From Methanolobus chelungpuianus (GTDB lineage: Archaea > Halobacteriota > Methanosarcinia > Methanosarcinales > Methanosarcinaceae), in contig NZ_JTEO01000002.1 of the NCBI RefSeq assembly GCF_024500045.1, positions 372,001-436,000 of the forward strand: a stretch of DNA of 64,000 nucleotides. The letters run 5' to 3'. The notes under the pieces are model-generated. The model was not told where the DNA came from, ran no database searches, and saw only the letters and a list, made by a program, of their open reading frames with translations. The position numbers and the translations under genes were made by a program. This document shows positions 1 to 8,741 of this stretch, piece after piece. Each line of letters starts with the position of its first letter. Position 1 is the stretch's first letter.

Positions 1-136
1 CTCTTTTCACATTTTGCAGCATCTCGAGCTGTTTTTCGTAAGAGTAGTCGAGTGTTTCCCTCGGGTCTTCCATCTTATTGAGCATTTTGTTCATTTTAGA
101 CTTAACCACGATTTCCATTCTATTGAATAAACCCAT
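1..136 (-). CDS. pspA: PspA/IM30 (Vipp1) family protein, N-terminal part
   Basis: Only the first 45 codons are in the window; the gene runs off the left edge. The start is well defined: GGGAGG lies 6 nt before the ATG. The peptide begins MGLFNRMEIVVKSKMNKMLN and continues into a DPRETLDYSYEKQLEML stretch, the amphipathic N-terminal helix and first coiled-coil helix of PspA/IM30/Vipp1 proteins. Members of this family assemble ESCRT-III-like polymers on the inner face of the membrane and protect it under stress. A PspC-domain gene lies at 10722, but not in the same operon. The remaining length and the C-terminus cannot be judged. Confidence 0.85.
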   Translation of the reverse strand, partial: MGLFNRMEIVVKSKMNKMLNKMEDPRETLDYSYEKQLEMLQNVKR

Positions 137-412
137 GATCTTCCTCCCGGTATATTTCCTCAAGTAGTGATATTGGCTTATGTTGTATCTGTCTGTCGGA
201 TACTTTAAATTTTCTTTACTGTGTACTATCTAAGTCACAAAAGCATATCATATTTATCCTGCAAGAGTGCCTGCTACTTTGAGCAATTATGATCTTCTCA
301 GATGCAGGGTCACTATTTTGTACTTTTTCATACCAGGTGTATTTTTCTAACGCTCATCTATATTAATATGTAGAAACCAATCATAAGATACTAATTAACA
401 GAAGGAATCGAT
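137..412. promoter_or_regulatory. Divergent promoter region of pspA and flavodoxin gene
   Basis: This 276-nt gap holds no plausible gene. For the rightward flavodoxin gene there is a TATA-like box ctatattaatatg at 358-370, placing transcription start near 392, followed by an AAGGA ribosome site before 413. For the leftward pspA gene the TATA-like sequence is at about 202-212 (read on the minus strand AAATTTAAAGT). Between them the sequence is AT-rich without an evident palindrome. Confidence 0.45.
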
Positions 413-910
413 ATGAAAACACTGGTAACGTACCTCTCACAGACCGGAAAAACACAAAAAGTAGCTGAAGCCATCTATGGAGAACTCACAGAGGAAAAGG
501 ATATTAAGCCAATCTCTGAGGTCAAGGACCTTGCAGGATACGACCTTGCCTTCATAGGCTTCCCTGTGATGCAGTTCGACATCCCTCCAAAGATGCGTAG
601 CTTCATTGAGAATAATACCAAAGGCAAGAACATTGCAGTGTTCATGACGCATGCTGTCCCGGAAGGTTTTGAAGCTATCCAGTCCTGGACAGGTTCAGTC
701 AGGCAGACCGTGGCAGACGCTAATCTCCTTGGGATATTCGAATGCCAGGGTGAGCTTGCCCAGCATGTTATCGATATGCTGCTCAAGGCGGAAGACCCCC
801 AGATGAAGGCATTCGGCGAGATGGGACCATCCACGAAGGGACAGCCTGACGAGAGCCGCCTTAAGAAGGCGCGCCAGTTCGCCAAGGAAATCCAGTCCAA
901 GGTTAAATAA
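413..910 (+). CDS. Flavodoxin-family protein
   Basis: 165 aa, cytoplasmic. The N-terminus (KTLVTYLSQTGKTQKVAEAIY) fits the FMN phosphate-binding loop of flavodoxins, with T/S-x-T-G-x-T spacing, and a second strand ending FIGFPV precedes the region that contacts the flavin ring. It should carry low-potential electrons through FMN; the partner is unknown. Length is typical for stand-alone archaeal flavodoxins. The ATG is preceded by AAGGA at good spacing. A 65-aa cysteine protein follows 23 nt downstream and is probably co-transcribed. Assignment to flavodoxin is firm; the specific role is not. Confidence 0.85.
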   Translation: MKTLVTYLSQTGKTQKVAEAIYGELTEEKDIKPISEVKDLAGYDLAFIGFPVMQFDIPPKMRSFIENNTKGKNIAVFMTHAVPEGFEAIQSWTGSVRQTVADANLLGIFECQGELAQHVIDMLLKAEDPQMKAFGEMGPSTKGQPDESRLKKARQFAKEIQSKVK

Positions 911-933
911 GCAAGTTTAAAGGAGACCGCCCC

Positions 934-1131
934 ATGTCAGACCAAAAAAAAGCTCCGGTATTCTGCGAGAACTATTGCTTCATATGTAAAGGCGCAAGGG
1001 CCGGAAATAGTCTCTTTAAGAAGCTGCAGAACATAGAGTTGAAGATAGTCGGGAAGAACGGATGCATATGGGGTAAGGCAAGGACACAGTACTACGGTGT
1101 CACGCCAGACAAGCCATTGCCTAAAAAATAA
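934..1131 (+). CDS. Small cysteine-containing protein of unknown function
   Basis: 65 aa, basic, no membrane segment. AAAGGAG lies 8 nt before the ATG, so it is very likely translated. Four cysteines are present: a C-x3-C-x2-C group at residues 11, 15 and 18 and a fourth at about 44. Four cysteines in so small a protein suggest zinc or an Fe-S cluster, but the spacing does not match a family I can name. It follows the flavodoxin gene by 23 nt and ends just before a strong hairpin, so the two form a two-gene transcript; a redox partnership is an inference from position only. Confidence 0.7.
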   Translation: MSDQKKAPVFCENYCFICKGARAGNSLFKKLQNIELKIVGKNGCIWGKARTQYYGVTPDKPLPKK

Positions 1132-1137
1132 GGATCA

Positions 1138-1165
1138 GATAAAAGGCCGGTTTCTGCCTTTTATC
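1138..1165. terminator. Hairpin terminator between convergent genes
   Basis: Perfect 10-bp stem GATAAAAGGC / GCCTTTTATC with an 8-nt loop, located directly after the small cysteine protein gene and 26 nt before the end of the convergent oxidase gene. The stem itself carries T-rich 3' arms on both strands, so it could end transcription in both directions. Confidence 0.65.
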
Positions 1166-1190
1166 CTTCTTAGTCCTGTTTTTCTGTTCC

Positions 1191-4100
1191 TCAGTTAGCC
1201 TTGATGTACTCTATCATCTTCGGCGTCAGCAGCGGTGCGATCTGAGGCAGCATATTGGGCATCAGGTTCGCCATTGCCGCAGGCATGAGGTCAGGCATCT
1301 GCTCCTTCATGTGTGGGGGCATGGGCACTCTCTTCTCAACCGCCACGAGCATCTTCGGCATGACCTTGGGCATCAGGGACGGCATGAGCAGGGGCATCAT
1401 TTTTGGCATCATGGGCTTCATGAGCGCATCCATGCCCGGCACGTACTTGACAGTCTTCATCATGGCCTGCATGTATGAAGGCATGGCGCCTATCATATCC
1501 GGCAGCAGCTCAACCATCATCTCTGTCATGTTCTCGGGCTCCATCAGCTCGATCATCTTCTCGAAGGTGACCCAGGCTCCCAGTGCCACATTGGTGGTGT
1601 CCGGGATATCGTACCCCAGGCTGCGGGCTGCCAGCGCTCCAAGGTCCTGTATCTCCATGTTGACATTGTTATCCCTTGCGGCCACCCTGAACTGTACAAG
1701 ACAGCAGGGACAGAGCGCGGCCATGATATCAGCCTTCTGGTCCTTCGCCTCCTGCAGGCGAACGTTACCGATCTTACTTGCCACCTCCGGCTCATCGATA
1801 AGCGTCACGACGGAGCCGCAGCATAGTGCTCTCTCCCTGTTGTGCTCCATTTCCCTGAACTCCACACCCGGTATGGCCTTGAGCAGTTCCCTGGGGGCGT
1901 CGTATATGCCGGCACCCGCCCTTCCGATATGGCACGAGTCGTGCCATGCCACAACCTTGTTCAGGGGCTGCTTGAACTTCGGCTTGAGCACGTCAAGCTT
2001 ATCGGCCAGCACTTCCGAGTAGTGCTTTGCCTCTATCCCGTACTCCATCCCCAGTTTCTCAGCCCACTGAGGGTAGATGGTCCTCCACATGAGCAGGCAT
2101 GCGGGACATGAGGTGACAACCGTCTTTACACCCTTCTTCTGCATATTGGCGGTATTCATCTTCATGATCTTCTCGAACAGGTCCCATTTGCCTGCAACAA
2201 GCATGGGAATGCCGCAGCAGGATTCCTTATCTCCGAGGTATGTGAACTCCACTCCTGCCTCATCAAGCAGGCGCACGGTGCCCACGGCAACATCCCTTTC
2301 CACAAAGGAGGCAGTACATCCTGCAAAATAACCGATCTCTGCCTTGTCCTTGATCTTGGCCCTGATATCATCGGGAAGCCACTGATCCCTGTCCTTCCTG
2401 TAACTGGCCCAGATGTTCCTCTCCTTCTCCAGGCTCTGCGCCATGATCTCAAAGGGAGGGATGGTCATCATCTTCTTCTTCTGGACCAGATTCTCCCTGA
2501 GTGTCATCCAGGAACGCTCGATCGGCAGGTCCAGCTGGCAGTAATGATCGCACATCTCACATGTGGTGCATGCAAGGAAAGTGTCAGCCTGTTCCTGGTC
2601 CAGCTCCATTCTTCCCCCGACGTATTCCTTAAGGAAGAACCACTTGCCCCTGGGTGACTGGGATTCCCATCCCCTTCCATAGTACTGGTCGCATTCGTTG
2701 ACGCAGTATCCGCACTGTGCGCAGGTGAAAGCGTGTGAGAGCACGTCCCCCGGAATGCCTTTCTCGTCCCTGAACTCCTGCCTGCCGACCCCTGACATGT
2801 TGCCCATGGTGCGTGCCATGGGTTCGAATGCCCTTGCAAAGGAAAGCCCTGTCTGCATAAGGGATTTGCCTGTCAGTGTCTCAGGATTCATGATGTCATC
2901 GGGGTCCGTGCTCTTCTTGAGTTCCCGTATGCTTTTCAGCCTTTCTCCAAAGACCTTTTCCGCCTTCCTGGAGAAGTACAGCCCCGATGAATAGATCCTT
3001 CCGCCGTTATCCTCTGCTATCTTTACAATACTCAGAGCCAGCGGGAAAGCAAGATTATATTTGGAAGACCTTTCGGAATGAGGTATGAAGCACAGCATAA
3101 CTGCCTCGTGGCCCTTGACGACCATGCCTTCCACAAGTACCGGGAGGCCGATCTTCTTTCCGATCTCCTCGAACATCGTCCCTATGCTGCCAACAGGCAC
3201 GACCACTTCGGCGGGTATGAAGGAAGGACCAAGCCTCTTGACCTTCATGGACCTGAACCATTCCTGTGTCTCATGTTCTGCTATCTCTTCCGGGAGCACC
3301 TCCCCGCCAGCTTCCCTTATGATATCCTTAAGGCCGCTTACATCCCTGGATGCCGGGTAAGCGAAATTGCATATATATAGTTCCGGCAGGTGAGGCCTGT
3401 GCTCGTCCACAGGCTTTCCGTAGTGGGTCTTAGGCGGCGCCTGGTTCTTCATATTCGCCCATTGAGGGTTCAGGAAAGAGACAGCCCACACCGGGACCTT
3501 CCTCTCACCGACTTTCTGTATGGCTGCCTGCATGCTCCGGGCATCCGGGAATCCTGCCGAGATGGCAGCTGTCTTCTCATGCTCCCTTACCCGGAGAGTG
3601 ACCTGTGTGATTATACCGACGGTTCCCATGCTGCCTGTTATCTTGCCCAGCTCTTCTCCTGGGAAATCCCTTACCTCTCCGTTTGGCAGCACCACCCGGG
3701 CGGATTCCATGGTGTCCTGTGACCAGCCGTATTCGTAGCTCCCGTATCCCACACCATTCTGGGCAAGCCAGCCTCCGACGGTTGCTGATAATGCGCTTGA
3801 GGGAACGGCCTGCACTGCCAAGCCTTCCTCATTCAGTTTTGTCTCAAGATCGTACCAGATGATGCCTGCTCCCACGGTAACCCGGAAATTGTCTTTATCC
3901 ACCTTGATTATGTCCCTCATGGGCGTGACATCGGCTATTATCCCTCCTTTTGTGGGAATGACGCCGCCGTAGCCTGAGGAGGCGCCTGCCCTTGGTACTA
4001 CAGGTATGCCATATTTGCGGGCAAAATTCACAAGCTTTACCGCATCATCTTCATTTCTCAGTTTTACGATCGCAGCCGGTTTTGTGTTACCCAGCATCTT

Positions 4101-4238
4101 TTTCACAAGGGACGGCAGCGCACCCACATCGTGAGTGTAGAAATGTCTCTCCCTATCGCTGAAGTTTACCCCTTTGCCAAACATGGATGAAAGTCCCTGT
4201 TTTTGTTCATCCGTCAACTCATATGTCGTATTTGCCAT
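1191..4238 (-). CDS. FAD-binding oxidase fused to CCG-domain Fe-S protein (D-lactate/glycolate dehydrogenase-like)
   Basis: 1015 aa. Domain order: FAD-binding PCMH-type domain (glycine-rich RAGASSGYGG near residues 83-92), FAD-oxidase C-terminal domain, a 2[4Fe-4S] ferredoxin-like module (CAQCGYCVNEC near 505-516 and CTTCEMC near 557), then two CCG domains (CCGIPM near 672, CCGSVV near 803) as in GlpC and HdrB/D. Such fusions oxidise D-2-hydroxyacids such as lactate or glycolate and pass electrons through Fe-S clusters to a membrane or heterodisulfide acceptor; the substrate here is inferred from family only. Residues about 903-1011 form an unusual Met/Pro-rich repeat tail. GGGAG lies 6 nt before the ATG. 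The neighbour across the shared promoter is pyruvate kinase, compatible with a lactate/pyruvate link. Confidence 0.85.
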   Translation of the reverse strand: MANTTYELTDEQKQGLSSMFGKGVNFSDRERHFYTHDVGALPSLVKKMLGNTKPAAIVKLRNEDDAVKLVNFARKYGIPVVPRAGASSGYGGVIPTKGGIIADVTPMRDIIKVDKDNFRVTVGAGIIWYDLETKLNEEGLAVQAVPSSALSATVGGWLAQNGVGYGSYEYGWSQDTMESARVVLPNGEVRDFPGEELGKITGSMGTVGIITQVTLRVREHEKTAAISAGFPDARSMQAAIQKVGERKVPVWAVSFLNPQWANMKNQAPPKTHYGKPVDEHRPHLPELYICNFAYPASRDVSGLKDIIREAGGEVLPEEIAEHETQEWFRSMKVKRLGPSFIPAEVVVPVGSIGTMFEEIGKKIGLPVLVEGMVVKGHEAVMLCFIPHSERSSKYNLAFPLALSIVKIAEDNGGRIYSSGLYFSRKAEKVFGERLKSIRELKKSTDPDDIMNPETLTGKSLMQTGLSFARAFEPMARTMGNMSGVGRQEFRDEKGIPGDVLSHAFTCAQCGYCVNECDQYYGRGWESQSPRGKWFFLKEYVGGRMELDQEQADTFLACTTCEMCDHYCQLDLPIERSWMTLRENLVQKKKMMTIPPFEIMAQSLEKERNIWASYRKDRDQWLPDDIRAKIKDKAEIGYFAGCTASFVERDVAVGTVRLLDEAGVEFTYLGDKESCCGIPMLVAGKWDLFEKIMKMNTANMQKKGVKTVVTSCPACLLMWRTIYPQWAEKLGMEYGIEAKHYSEVLADKLDVLKPKFKQPLNKVVAWHDSCHIGRAGAGIYDAPRELLKAIPGVEFREMEHNRERALCCGSVVTLIDEPEVASKIGNVRLQEAKDQKADIMAALCPCCLVQFRVAARDNNVNMEIQDLGALAARSLGYDIPDTTNVALGAWVTFEKMIELMEPENMTEMMVELLPDMIGAMPSYMQAMMKTVKYVPGMDALMKPMMPKMMPLLMPSLMPKVMPKMLVAVEKRVPMPPHMKEQMPDLMPAAMANLMPNMLPQIAPLLTPKMIEYIKAN

Positions 4239-4275
4239 GGTAGTCTCCCTAAATTCTTAATTGTCATCCGGTCAG

Positions 4276-4323
4276 TTTAAATCTTTTCTATAATGACTAA
4301 TTTAAATTGTGAATATATATACT
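4276..4323. promoter_or_regulatory. Divergent TATA boxes for oxidase and pyruvate kinase
   Basis: Within the 154-nt gap, gtttaaatc at 4276-4284 (minus strand GATTTAAAC) suits the oxidase gene and gaatatatatactc at 4310-4323 suits pyruvate kinase, which would start transcription near 4348 with a leader of about 45 nt. Confidence 0.4.
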
Positions 4324-4392
4324 CAATTGAATACTGCAGAATAAGCCTTAATTCAATCAGTTCCATACTGTACAACATGGGTGTGAACGAGG

Positions 4393-5844
4393 ATGAATGA
4401 GACAATGCATTTGCCGGACAACAAAAGCAAGATAGTGTGTACTATCGGTCCTGCGTCTTCTTCGGAAGAGGTACTACGGGAACTGATCATTGAAGGCATG
4501 AATGTCGCAAGGCTTAATTTCTCCCACGGGGATATCGAAGACCAGCGAGCGGTGATAAGGAGGATACGCAAGTTATCGGCTGAGCTGAACCGGGTGGTGG
4601 CTATACTGGCAGACCTGCCCGGTCCCAAGATAAGGGTCGGTACTTTCGAGAAGGAGCCTGTGTTCCTTAAAAAAGGGGAAAAGGTGACCCTGACATCAAG
4701 GGATGTAGTGGGAACCGAGACCCTGATCCCTGTTAATTATGACCGCCTGTCCAACAGCGTGCAGGCCGGCAAGCCGATATTCCTTAACGACGGCTTCATC
4801 CAGCTGCAGTGCACGGGCACGGAGGGTGAGGATGTCTATTGCGACGTGGTGGTAGGGGGTCCCCTTTCCTCAAACAAGGGCCTCAATCTTCCGGGTGCCA
4901 GGATATACATCGATCCTGTTACCAAGAGGGATCTGGAGATAGTCGACTTTGCACTTGAAGAGGGACTGCATATCTTTGGCGTGTCCTTCATCGAATCGGG
5001 GGAAGATATAAGGAAGCTGCGTGACCATGCGATCCGGAAGGGAAAGGAAATATTCATAATATCCAAGATAGAGCGGGAAAAAGCTGTCAGGAGCATCGAA
5101 AGCATAATGGCTGAGAGCGACGGCATCATGATAGCCCGCGGAGATCTCGGGGTGGAGATTCCCATACAGGATGTGCCCATCGTCCAGAAGAACATCATAC
5201 ACCGGGCCAACCTGCTGAGCAAGCCGGTGATAACGGCAACCCAGATGCTTGAGTCCATGATCGAGAACATCCGCCCCACAAGAGCTGAGGCTACGGATGT
5301 TGCGAATGCTATAATCGACGGTACCGATGCAGTCATGCTCTCAGCAGAGACTGCAGTAGGCAGGCATCCCGTCGAGACCGTCAGGACCATGGTAAGCATA
5401 GCCAGGTCCACCGAGGTTTGGAGAGCCAATACAAAAGAAGGCCTGACACTAATGAAGAAGGCGTTGAACCGGATGAATCCCGGTGTTGAGGACATGATAT
5501 CAATGCAGGTGAACGATGCCCTGCAGGTGCTTCCTGTCAGGTATGTGGTGACTCCCACGGTTTCCGGGAAGACCGCGAGGAACGTTTCCCGTTTCAGGCC
5601 AGACAGGTGGATACTGGCGTTCAGCCGCAATCCTCATACATGCGAGCAGCTTGCACTCCAATACGCCGTACATCCTACTTTTGTCCCCGAACTTAAGGGT
5701 GACTGGGAAAACATGGTTATTGACTACCTTAAAATGTCAGGTGCTGCCGGGCCGGGGGATATGTTCATTCTGACGCAGGGGCAGCCCTCAGGGCGCGGCC
5801 GGCCCGGAGGCACCAATCTGCTGAAGTTTATTCAAGTGGAATAA
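4393..5844 (+). CDS. pyk: Pyruvate kinase
   Basis: 483 aa, usual length. Converts phosphoenolpyruvate and ADP to pyruvate and ATP. Clear signatures: CTIGPASSS at the N-terminus, MNVARLNFSHG, the active-site ISKIEREKAV lysine region, MIARGDLGVEIP, and the VITATQMLESM/RPTRAEATDVANA block that binds metal and phosphoenolpyruvate. The B domain lies in the usual place (about residues 75-170) and the C-terminal allosteric domain is complete. It stands alone on the plus strand with its own promoter, divergent from the FAD/Fe-S oxidase. The protein ends in a Gly/Arg-rich stretch before LLKFIQVE. Confidence 0.97.
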   Translation: MNETMHLPDNKSKIVCTIGPASSSEEVLRELIIEGMNVARLNFSHGDIEDQRAVIRRIRKLSAELNRVVAILADLPGPKIRVGTFEKEPVFLKKGEKVTLTSRDVVGTETLIPVNYDRLSNSVQAGKPIFLNDGFIQLQCTGTEGEDVYCDVVVGGPLSSNKGLNLPGARIYIDPVTKRDLEIVDFALEEGLHIFGVSFIESGEDIRKLRDHAIRKGKEIFIISKIEREKAVRSIESIMAESDGIMIARGDLGVEIPIQDVPIVQKNIIHRANLLSKPVITATQMLESMIENIRPTRAEATDVANAIIDGTDAVMLSAETAVGRHPVETVRTMVSIARSTEVWRANTKEGLTLMKKALNRMNPGVEDMISMQVNDALQVLPVRYVVTPTVSGKTARNVSRFRPDRWILAFSRNPHTCEQLALQYAVHPTFVPELKGDWENMVIDYLKMSGAAGPGDMFILTQGQPSGRGRPGGTNLLKFIQVE

Positions 5845-5910
5845 AACAAATCTATTTTCATATCTTATTTTTTTATTCCAATCTAGTTATATACACAATT
5901 ATATTTATAT

Positions 5911-7746
5911 ATGGATATAGCCATTCTAAGAACGACTAGTAAAAAAGCGCTGGAACATCAGATCCCTTACCACCGCGAGTTGCATAATGTAATGAAGCTA
6001 TATCCGCTGTTTGTCCGATTTTCCTTGCTCTTGGTGCTTTTCGGCTTTTTTTTACTGCCGGCAGCATCGGGTGAAGAAAACGTGTATGTCATCGGGATAC
6101 TTTCCCACAGAGGCCCTGACCACTCCCTGAGTACACTGGCCGGGACCGCAGAGTATCTTTCAGAGGAGGTTCCCAACTGCACTTTTGAAATATTGCCTCT
6201 GGACTATGATGAGATATTCGATGCTGTCAGCAATGACCGGGTCGATTTTGTCCTGACGGACCCGTTCCTGTACGTCGAGCTGGAATCCACTTACGGTATC
6301 AGCAGGATAGCCACCATGAAGAACAGCTGGGGCGGCAACGCCTATACGGAGTATGGCGGAGTGATCATTACCCGGTCTGACAACGATAATATCAATGAAC
6401 TAAGCGACCTCAGGGGCAAGTCCCTGATGGCGGTGGATGAGCATTCATTCGGAGGCTTCTGGATAGGCGTGCGCACCATGGAGCATAATGACATCGACTA
6501 CAGGGAGGATTTCAGTAATATCACATTCGGAAAAACGCATGACGCTGTAGTCTATGCAGTCAGGAGCGGAAGCGTCGATGTGGGGATCATCAGGACCGAT
6601 GTGCTTGAGAGACTGGCGGCTGAAGGGAAAATTAATATTTCCGAGTTCAAGGTCATTAACCAACAACATGCGGAAGCTTTCCCTTTTCTGCTGAGCACTC
6701 AGCTCTATCCCGAATGGGCGTTCTCAAAGGTGAGTTCCACACCTCTTGAGCTTGCTGAGGAAGTAACCATTGCACTCCTCAGTATGCCATCCGATACTCC
6801 TTCCCCGGCAAATGAAAGCAATTCAACTCTGCGGTCAGGTAACTATGCAGGATGGACGATCCCTCTTGATTATACTCCCGTGCATGAGCTCATGAAGGAG
6901 CTGAGACTTGGCCCTTATGAGAACTATGGCAGGGTCCCCCTTAACGAAGCAATAGCGCAGCACTGGTACTGGGTTGTCCTCTTCTTCATGTTGCTTGTTA
7001 TCATTGTCACTTATGACCGTCTGACCACAGAGAAGATAAAAAAGGACGAACTGGAAAAATCCAACAAGCTCAAGGATCTCTTTACCGATATCATGAGACA
7101 TGACCTCCTGAACCCGGCGGGGACTATCAAGGGTTTTAATGATGTCCTGTACCTTAAAGAGGATGATGAGGAAAAGAGGAAGATCATTGAGGCAATAAAC
7201 AGGCAGACCGATAAGCTGATATCCATGATCGATTCGGCTGCAAAACTTGCAAAGCTTGAATCTTCCCATGAGTTGGAGCTCGATAAAAGGGATCTCGGGG
7301 TTATATTGAAGAACGTGGCTGAAAGCCTTGATCACGGGCTGAGGGAAAAGGACATCAGGCTGGAACTTGCAATTCCAGGCAAATATCCTTCCCGGGTGAA
7401 CGAAATAATCGAGGAGGTCTTCACGAATCTGATGTCAAATGCTATCAAGTACAGTCCTGAAGGAAGCAAGGTCAAAGTGGAGATCATCGATGCAGGGTCC
7501 TACTGGAAAGTCCACGTAATAGACAGCGGTGACGGGGTAGCCGATGAGAACAAATCCCGCATATTCGAACGCTTCACCAGGGCTGACAGGAAAGGTATAA
7601 AGGGATCAGGTCTTGGACTTGCTATTGTTAAAAGGATAATCGAGCTGCATAACGGGTTTGTTGGTGTGAACGACAATCCGGAAGGAAAAGGCTCTGTATT
7701 CTGGGTTGCCCTGAAGAAATACGATCATACATCGTCTCACAACTGA
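5911..7746 (+). CDS. Sensor histidine kinase with PhnD-like periplasmic binding domain
   Basis: 611 aa from the first ATG. An N-terminal hydrophobic segment (VRFSLLLVLFGFFLLPAASG) is followed by an extracytoplasmic phosphate/phosphonate-binding (PhnD-like) domain to about residue 330, a transmembrane helix near 351-369, a HisKA domain (MRHDLLNP, His near 397) and a complete HATPase (NAIKYSPEG, DSGDGV, GSGLGLAIVK). It should sense a ligand outside the cell and autophosphorylate. No response regulator lies nearby. The start is uncertain: an in-frame ATG at 5992 puts the signal helix at the very N-terminus, whereas a TATA-like ttatatac at 5886 would suit a leaderless start at 5911. Neither has a good ribosome site. 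Confidence 0.88.
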   Translation: MDIAILRTTSKKALEHQIPYHRELHNVMKLYPLFVRFSLLLVLFGFFLLPAASGEENVYVIGILSHRGPDHSLSTLAGTAEYLSEEVPNCTFEILPLDYDEIFDAVSNDRVDFVLTDPFLYVELESTYGISRIATMKNSWGGNAYTEYGGVIITRSDNDNINELSDLRGKSLMAVDEHSFGGFWIGVRTMEHNDIDYREDFSNITFGKTHDAVVYAVRSGSVDVGIIRTDVLERLAAEGKINISEFKVINQQHAEAFPFLLSTQLYPEWAFSKVSSTPLELAEEVTIALLSMPSDTPSPANESNSTLRSGNYAGWTIPLDYTPVHELMKELRLGPYENYGRVPLNEAIAQHWYWVVLFFMLLVIIVTYDRLTTEKIKKDELEKSNKLKDLFTDIMRHDLLNPAGTIKGFNDVLYLKEDDEEKRKIIEAINRQTDKLISMIDSAAKLAKLESSHELELDKRDLGVILKNVAESLDHGLREKDIRLELAIPGKYPSRVNEIIEEVFTNLMSNAIKYSPEGSKVKVEIIDAGSYWKVHVIDSGDGVADENKSRIFERFTRADRKGIKGSGLGLAIVKRIIELHNGFVGVNDNPEGKGSVFWVALKKYDHTSSHN

Positions 7747-7755
7747 CATAGGCGA

Positions 7756-8736
7756 TCAGTCTGCCTTTCTCAGCACTATTGACCCGTCACGCATACGCAC
7801 TTCTATATATTTTTCTTTCTCAGGCTCGAGCTCATACTTGTTGTAGAGGCCTGCATCTATCCTGCCTGCTTCCATTATCCTGCGCATGAGCGCAGCATCT
7901 TCCTTTCCCATCCTGACCTTTGCAACAGGAGAGTTTATCTTGACCCTGCTTCTGGAATATATCGTCCCGCCGCTCATACCTGCCCCGATGTAGCCTTTGG
8001 CATCCCTGAAGGCAAGAACACCGCCTTTCATGTAGGCGCCTGCGAACTCGCCCACGCTTCCAAGGACTGCCACAGTTCCTCCGTCAAGGTGTGACCCCGT
8101 GTTCATGCCCGCATCTCCGTTGACGATTATTGTACCCTCACGCATGAGCACGCCTGTGCCATTATGTGCTTTGCCTTCGATGCGGAGAGTCACGGGTTTG
8201 TCGCAGCGTGCACCCACCGTGGCCCTGAGGATACCGTCATTGAGCAAAAGCGTACTGTTCTCCGGGTCGTAAATGTTCAACAGCAGAATCTCATCTCCCG
8301 GTCCGTTGCATACAATGTCTGTTATGGAACGGAACTTGCGATATCCACTGATATCTGACCTTACTTCGATTATGTTGCCTAAGGGTTCACTTATGCTGCC
8401 TGCAACATATAGTGTCCCGGAGACCATGCCCATGCCGGCCTCAGGCCCTATATCTCCCTCCACGAAAACATGGCCTGCACTCTCCATGCCTCCGCTCCCG
8501 CCCATATGCTGCAGGTCGGCACCCATGCTGTAGGCAAAGTTCCTGCCCACGTTCCCTCTGATACGGACATCGTCCCCTCTTTTCAGCGCCAGCACAAGGT
8601 CCCGGTATGTAAGCTCAGTGTCTCTCTGGAAAGGGATCGTGCTGTCCGGGTCCAGTGCCCGGTTGTGCCAGTGGAAATTGAAAGTATAGTCCAGCAGATA
8701 GTCTGTGTCTTCTGTTATCTCTATTTCGACAGGCAT
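7756..8736 (-). CDS. GXGXG-domain protein (FwdC/GltB C-terminal type)
   Basis: 326 aa from the ATG at 8736, which follows the ferredoxin stop by 5 nt; a longer frame to 8853 would overlap the ferredoxin gene and is not needed. The protein has repeated G-x-x-G-x-x-M/L-x-G-G units (GDAGMNTGSHLDGGT, GEFAGAYMKGG, GYIGAGMSGG) that build the right-handed beta-helix found in subunit C of formylmethanofuran dehydrogenase and the C-terminal domain of glutamate synthase. In those enzymes the domain is structural, closing a substrate channel. No formylmethanofuran or glutamate synthase partner is adjacent; instead it ends the Dsr-LP operon. Family is clear, function is not. Confidence 0.82.
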   Translation of the reverse strand: MPVEIEITEDTDYLLDYTFNFHWHNRALDPDSTIPFQRDTELTYRDLVLALKRGDDVRIRGNVGRNFAYSMGADLQHMGGSGGMESAGHVFVEGDIGPEAGMGMVSGTLYVAGSISEPLGNIIEVRSDISGYRKFRSITDIVCNGPGDEILLLNIYDPENSTLLLNDGILRATVGARCDKPVTLRIEGKAHNGTGVLMREGTIIVNGDAGMNTGSHLDGGTVAVLGSVGEFAGAYMKGGVLAFRDAKGYIGAGMSGGTIYSRSRVKINSPVAKVRMGKEDAALMRRIMEAGRIDAGLYNKYELEPEKEKYIEVRMRDGSIVLRKAD

Positions 8737-8741
8737 CTTGA

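Noticed and set aside
4300-4312. AATTGTGA before pyk and before pspC (about 10709) as further copies of the operator
   Set aside because: Only half of the palindrome is present and the neighbouring bases do not match; likely part of AT-rich promoters.
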